From assembly GCA_020636005.1 (NCBI GenBank), contig JACJYR010000002.1:868001-932000 (forward strand): a DNA stretch of 64,000 nt, in the 5' to 3' direction. A program made the translations under genes and the position numbers. Below the pieces are notes generated by a model. It did not search any database, was not told where the DNA came from, and saw only the letters and a program-made list of their open reading frames with translations. This document shows positions 63,701-64,000 of the stretch, in pieces. This DNA is from Lewinellaceae bacterium (GTDB taxonomy: Bacteria; Bacteroidota; Bacteroidia; Chitinophagales; Saprospiraceae). Position 1 is the stretch's first letter; every line of letters begins with the position of its first letter.

Positions 63701-64000
63701 AGGTATAGGTCACCGTGTTCGTCGTGCCGGCAGCGGCCGTGTAGTTCGTCCCCGTCACGCCAGTGCCAGTGAACACGCCGCCCGCAGGCGTGGCCCCAAG
63801 GGCCGAAAGGTCCAGCGGGAGCGCAAGCACGCACACCGACTGGTTGCCGGGGCAGTTCGCCACGGGCGCAGCGTTGATGGTGATGGGCTGGGTGGCAGTG
63901 TTCGGGCAGGGCCCGTTGGTCGTGTAGGTCACCGCGTAGGTGCCGGGGGTGCTGGCGCTCACGTCAACCGTACCGGAACCGGTGCTTATCACCAGGCCCG
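57738..64000 (-). CDS. Giant repetitive secreted adhesin (5' end beyond the window)
   Basis: At least 2084 residues in the window; the frame stays open to the right edge. The first ~965 residues are tandem copies of a ~155-residue Ig-like unit pair (CPGNQSVC...GGVFTGTGVTGTSYTAAAGTTNTVTYTYTD-type, then FCANGPDPTPTVTGL...). Then come PKD-like units (to about 1130), four SprB-type repeats (about 1130-1447, VTDxNGC pattern), an HYR-like unit (about 1450-1533), a MopE-like metal-binding region (about 1617-1734: DWDDDGYHC, CNDSDPTQTYG, ICNGIDDNCDGQIDEG), an L-domain-like region (about 1737-1867) and a type IX tail (about 1994-2083, VFPNPAADYIYL). SprB is a gliding adhesin; this one is inferred to be a surface adhesin. 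Confidence 0.88.
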   Translation of the reverse strand, partial: GLVISTGSGTVDVSASTPGTYAVTYTTNGPCPNTATQPITINAAPVANCPGNQSVCVLALPLDLSALGATPAGGVFTGTGVTGTNYTAAAGTTNTVTYTYTDGNGCTGSCTFTVTVGLLDDASFSYPAASFCANGPDPTPTVTGLAGGTFTATPAGLVISAGSGTVDVSASTPGTYTVTYTTNGPCPNTATQPVTINAAPVVNCPGNQSVCVLALPLDLSALGATPVGGVFTGTGVTGTSYTAAAGTTNTVTYTYTDGNGCTGSCTFTVTVGLLDDASFSYPAASFCANGPDPTPTVTGLAGGTFTATPAGLVISAGSGTVDVSASTPGTYTVTYTTNGPCPNMGSVQLTVAPPGDASFSYPAASFCANGPDPTPTVTGLPGGTFTATPAGLVISAGSGTVDVSASTPGTYTVTYTTNGPCPNTATQPITINAAPVVNCPGNQSVCVLALPLDLSALGATPAGGVFTGTGVTGTSYTAAAGTTNTVTYTYTDGNGCTGSCTFTITVGLLDDATFSYPATSFCANGPDPTPTVTGLPGGTFTATPAGLVISTGSGTVDVSASTPGTYTVTYTTNGPCPNTATQPITINAAPVVNCPGNQSVCVLALPLDLSALGATPAGGVFTGTGVTGTSYTAAAGTTNTVTYTYTDGNGCTGSCTFTVTVGLLDDASFSYPATSFCANGPDPSATVTGLPGGTFTAAPAGLVLSGSGTIDVSASVPGNYTVTYTTNGPCPNSSTQSLVVYAAPVVNCPGNQSVCASALPLNLAALGATPAGGVFTGTGVTGTSYTAAAGTTNTVTYTYTDGNGCTGSCTFTVTVNAAPMVSCPGNQSVCATALPLNLAALGATPAGGVFSGTGVTGTSYSAGVGTTNTVTYTYTDGNGCTGSCTFTVTVGLLDDASFSYPAASFCANGPNPTPTVTGLPGGTFTATPAGLVIGSATGTIDLSASTPGTYTVTYATNGACPNTASVQLTINAAPACSINGPALVCSGSTGNSYGAPAGMAIYAWSISGNGTITSPTNQQDVTVDAGGSGSYILTLTIVDGNGCSSTCSLTVNITGLSGCIVTGPDGVCANSTGIIYTAPAGLGSYAWSITGNGTIAGLANQQTVTVNAGAAGSFSLTLTISNGNSCSSTCSKTVTVNSLPVISAIPTNVSCNGANNGSIDISVSGGSGSGYVYDWLDIPGNNDTEDRSGLAPGTYSVIVTDGNGCSSTASVTITQPTALVLATTVTNVDCNGGANGAINLTVNGGTSPYTYDWADVAGTNNTEDRSGLPAGTYTVTVTDQNGCTLSSSATVGQPAPISITAVVANVSCNGDTNGSIDVTVSGGTPGYTYNWADLLGSNNPADRTGLAPGTYSVTVTDTKGCTATASFVVNEPQPIVITYVVTNVSCAGASDGAIDITVTGGTAPYTYDWADLAGPNNPEDRTNLAEATYDIKVTDANGCMANDWIMIMNGDSEPPTAICQNITVALDPNTGEVNITPAMINNGSSDNCGIANMYLSQTNFTCADVGTNTVTLTVVDTKGLTSTCTATVTIPSFITNIDIQVEDESCENYGDGTITISVDVPGGQPLYSIDGGATFNAVGFFEFLSPGVYNIVVQVQKTALCTYTTTATVNAGPPPPTWYLDWDDDGYHCNGVTVVSCTRPPGYKLASELLSMDPDCNDSDPTQTYGQVWYEDIDNDGYTTGDTLIQCLQPYGYKIAADLLSITLLDCNDNNAAIHPGATEICNGIDDNCDGQIDEGLANLTYNGNVVLASQADVDAWPQCYVIINGNLFIQNATITNLANLSNIIQVTGNVTIMNTHLNNMGGLDNLATIGGSLTIKTNGQLVSLDGLDGLTSVGNNLTVSHNFNLTDCCAIYDLINNGGVGNQISIFLNKTTCDSVQAVNTDCSNMNPLVGPQHSGSTYSSGEIFFDAQMNGSIVDLYWKVDAEYENDIYFVQKSTDGGMTYHIIVAELSVYGASGGSYLRADRIPVIGKNYYRLEIKHQDGTEEYSDVRLVDCKPLSDKVQVFPNPAADYIYLNLEALSSQDVEVKIVNQYGRQLGLIEVDGQQDHLLKIDFGKYPIEEGLYFIEYRTETGMQGSLKFYSTKRY
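61100..64000 (-). repeat. Tandem ~465-bp coding repeats in the giant adhesin
   Basis: Six to seven units of about 465 bp, some truncated or with the order of half-units altered, encode ~155-residue Ig-like pairs. Long stretches are identical between units (for example around 62220-62345 and 62686-62810). The third-position G+C is higher than in the rest of the gene. Such identity implies recent duplication or gene conversion and will cause assembly and length uncertainty. Confidence 0.85.

Noticed and set aside
61100..64000. CRISPR-like regular repeats
   Set aside because: The unit is ~465 bp, in frame and coding for Ig-like domains; there are no short repeats with unique spacers.

Overview
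The window looks like chromosomal DNA of a member of the Bacteroidota, most likely from the Saprospiria side of the phylum. The signs are: secreted giants ending in type IX secretion tails, SprB-type adhesin repeats, -7 boxes of the TAnnTTTG type, start codons with no Shine-Dalgarno sequence, and the linkage xerC - hpf - tRNA cluster - tuf - secE - nusG - rplKAJL - rpoBC. Family and taxon names come from recognising protein motifs by eye; no search was run.

Layout. 0-2.4 kb: an ECF sigma factor with a membrane anti-sigma-like partner, then a gene-poor stretch. 2.4-8.2 kb: ADP-glucose pyrophosphorylase (glgC), an ATP-grasp enzyme, and a two-gene lipid-sugar unit (GT2 polyprenyl-phosphate glycosyltransferase plus ArnT-like GT39). 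8.7-17.9 kb: penicillin-binding protein 1A, an EF-G-like GTPase without the catalytic histidine, a membrane class III adenylate cyclase, an AT-rich membrane protein with a palindromic tail, and a MurG-like glycosyltransferase. 18-34 kb: the core information-processing block on the minus strand, read from xerC down to rpoC, with five tRNAs; a RelE/ParE-type toxin-antitoxin pair sits between rpoB and rpoC. 34-48 kb: fumC, a secreted YD-like repeat protein, a NimA-like flavoprotein, two DinB proteins (one fused to a cupin), rodA, an outer-membrane barrel, a LysM peptidoglycan hydrolase, a NYN-domain protein, frr, and an AspT/YidE-type transporter. 48-64 kb: two giant secreted proteins flanking purD. 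The second is built from near-identical ~465-bp DNA repeats and runs off the right edge.

The most unusual layer is non-coding. A ~110-bp dispersed repeat with two consecutive terminator-like hairpins occurs eight times (A-H, two of them partial or divergent) between genes, in both orientations. The loop of the second hairpin is found in both orientations, independent of the orientation of the element. A highly divergent copy keeps its stems and ends one base before the start codon of PBP1A. Other spacers hold a 33-bp inverted repeat, heptamer arrays facing each other, a perfect 40-bp palindrome and a leader terminator before a secreted-protein operon.

Functionally, the cell-envelope genes (PBP1A, RodA, LysM hydrolase, GT2/GT39, MurG-like GT, OM barrel, T9SS cargo) and the translation/transcription genes (rpoBC, ribosomal proteins, tuf, nusG, hpf, frr, EF-G-like) dominate. 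No CRISPR array, rRNA, prophage or insertion sequence was seen.
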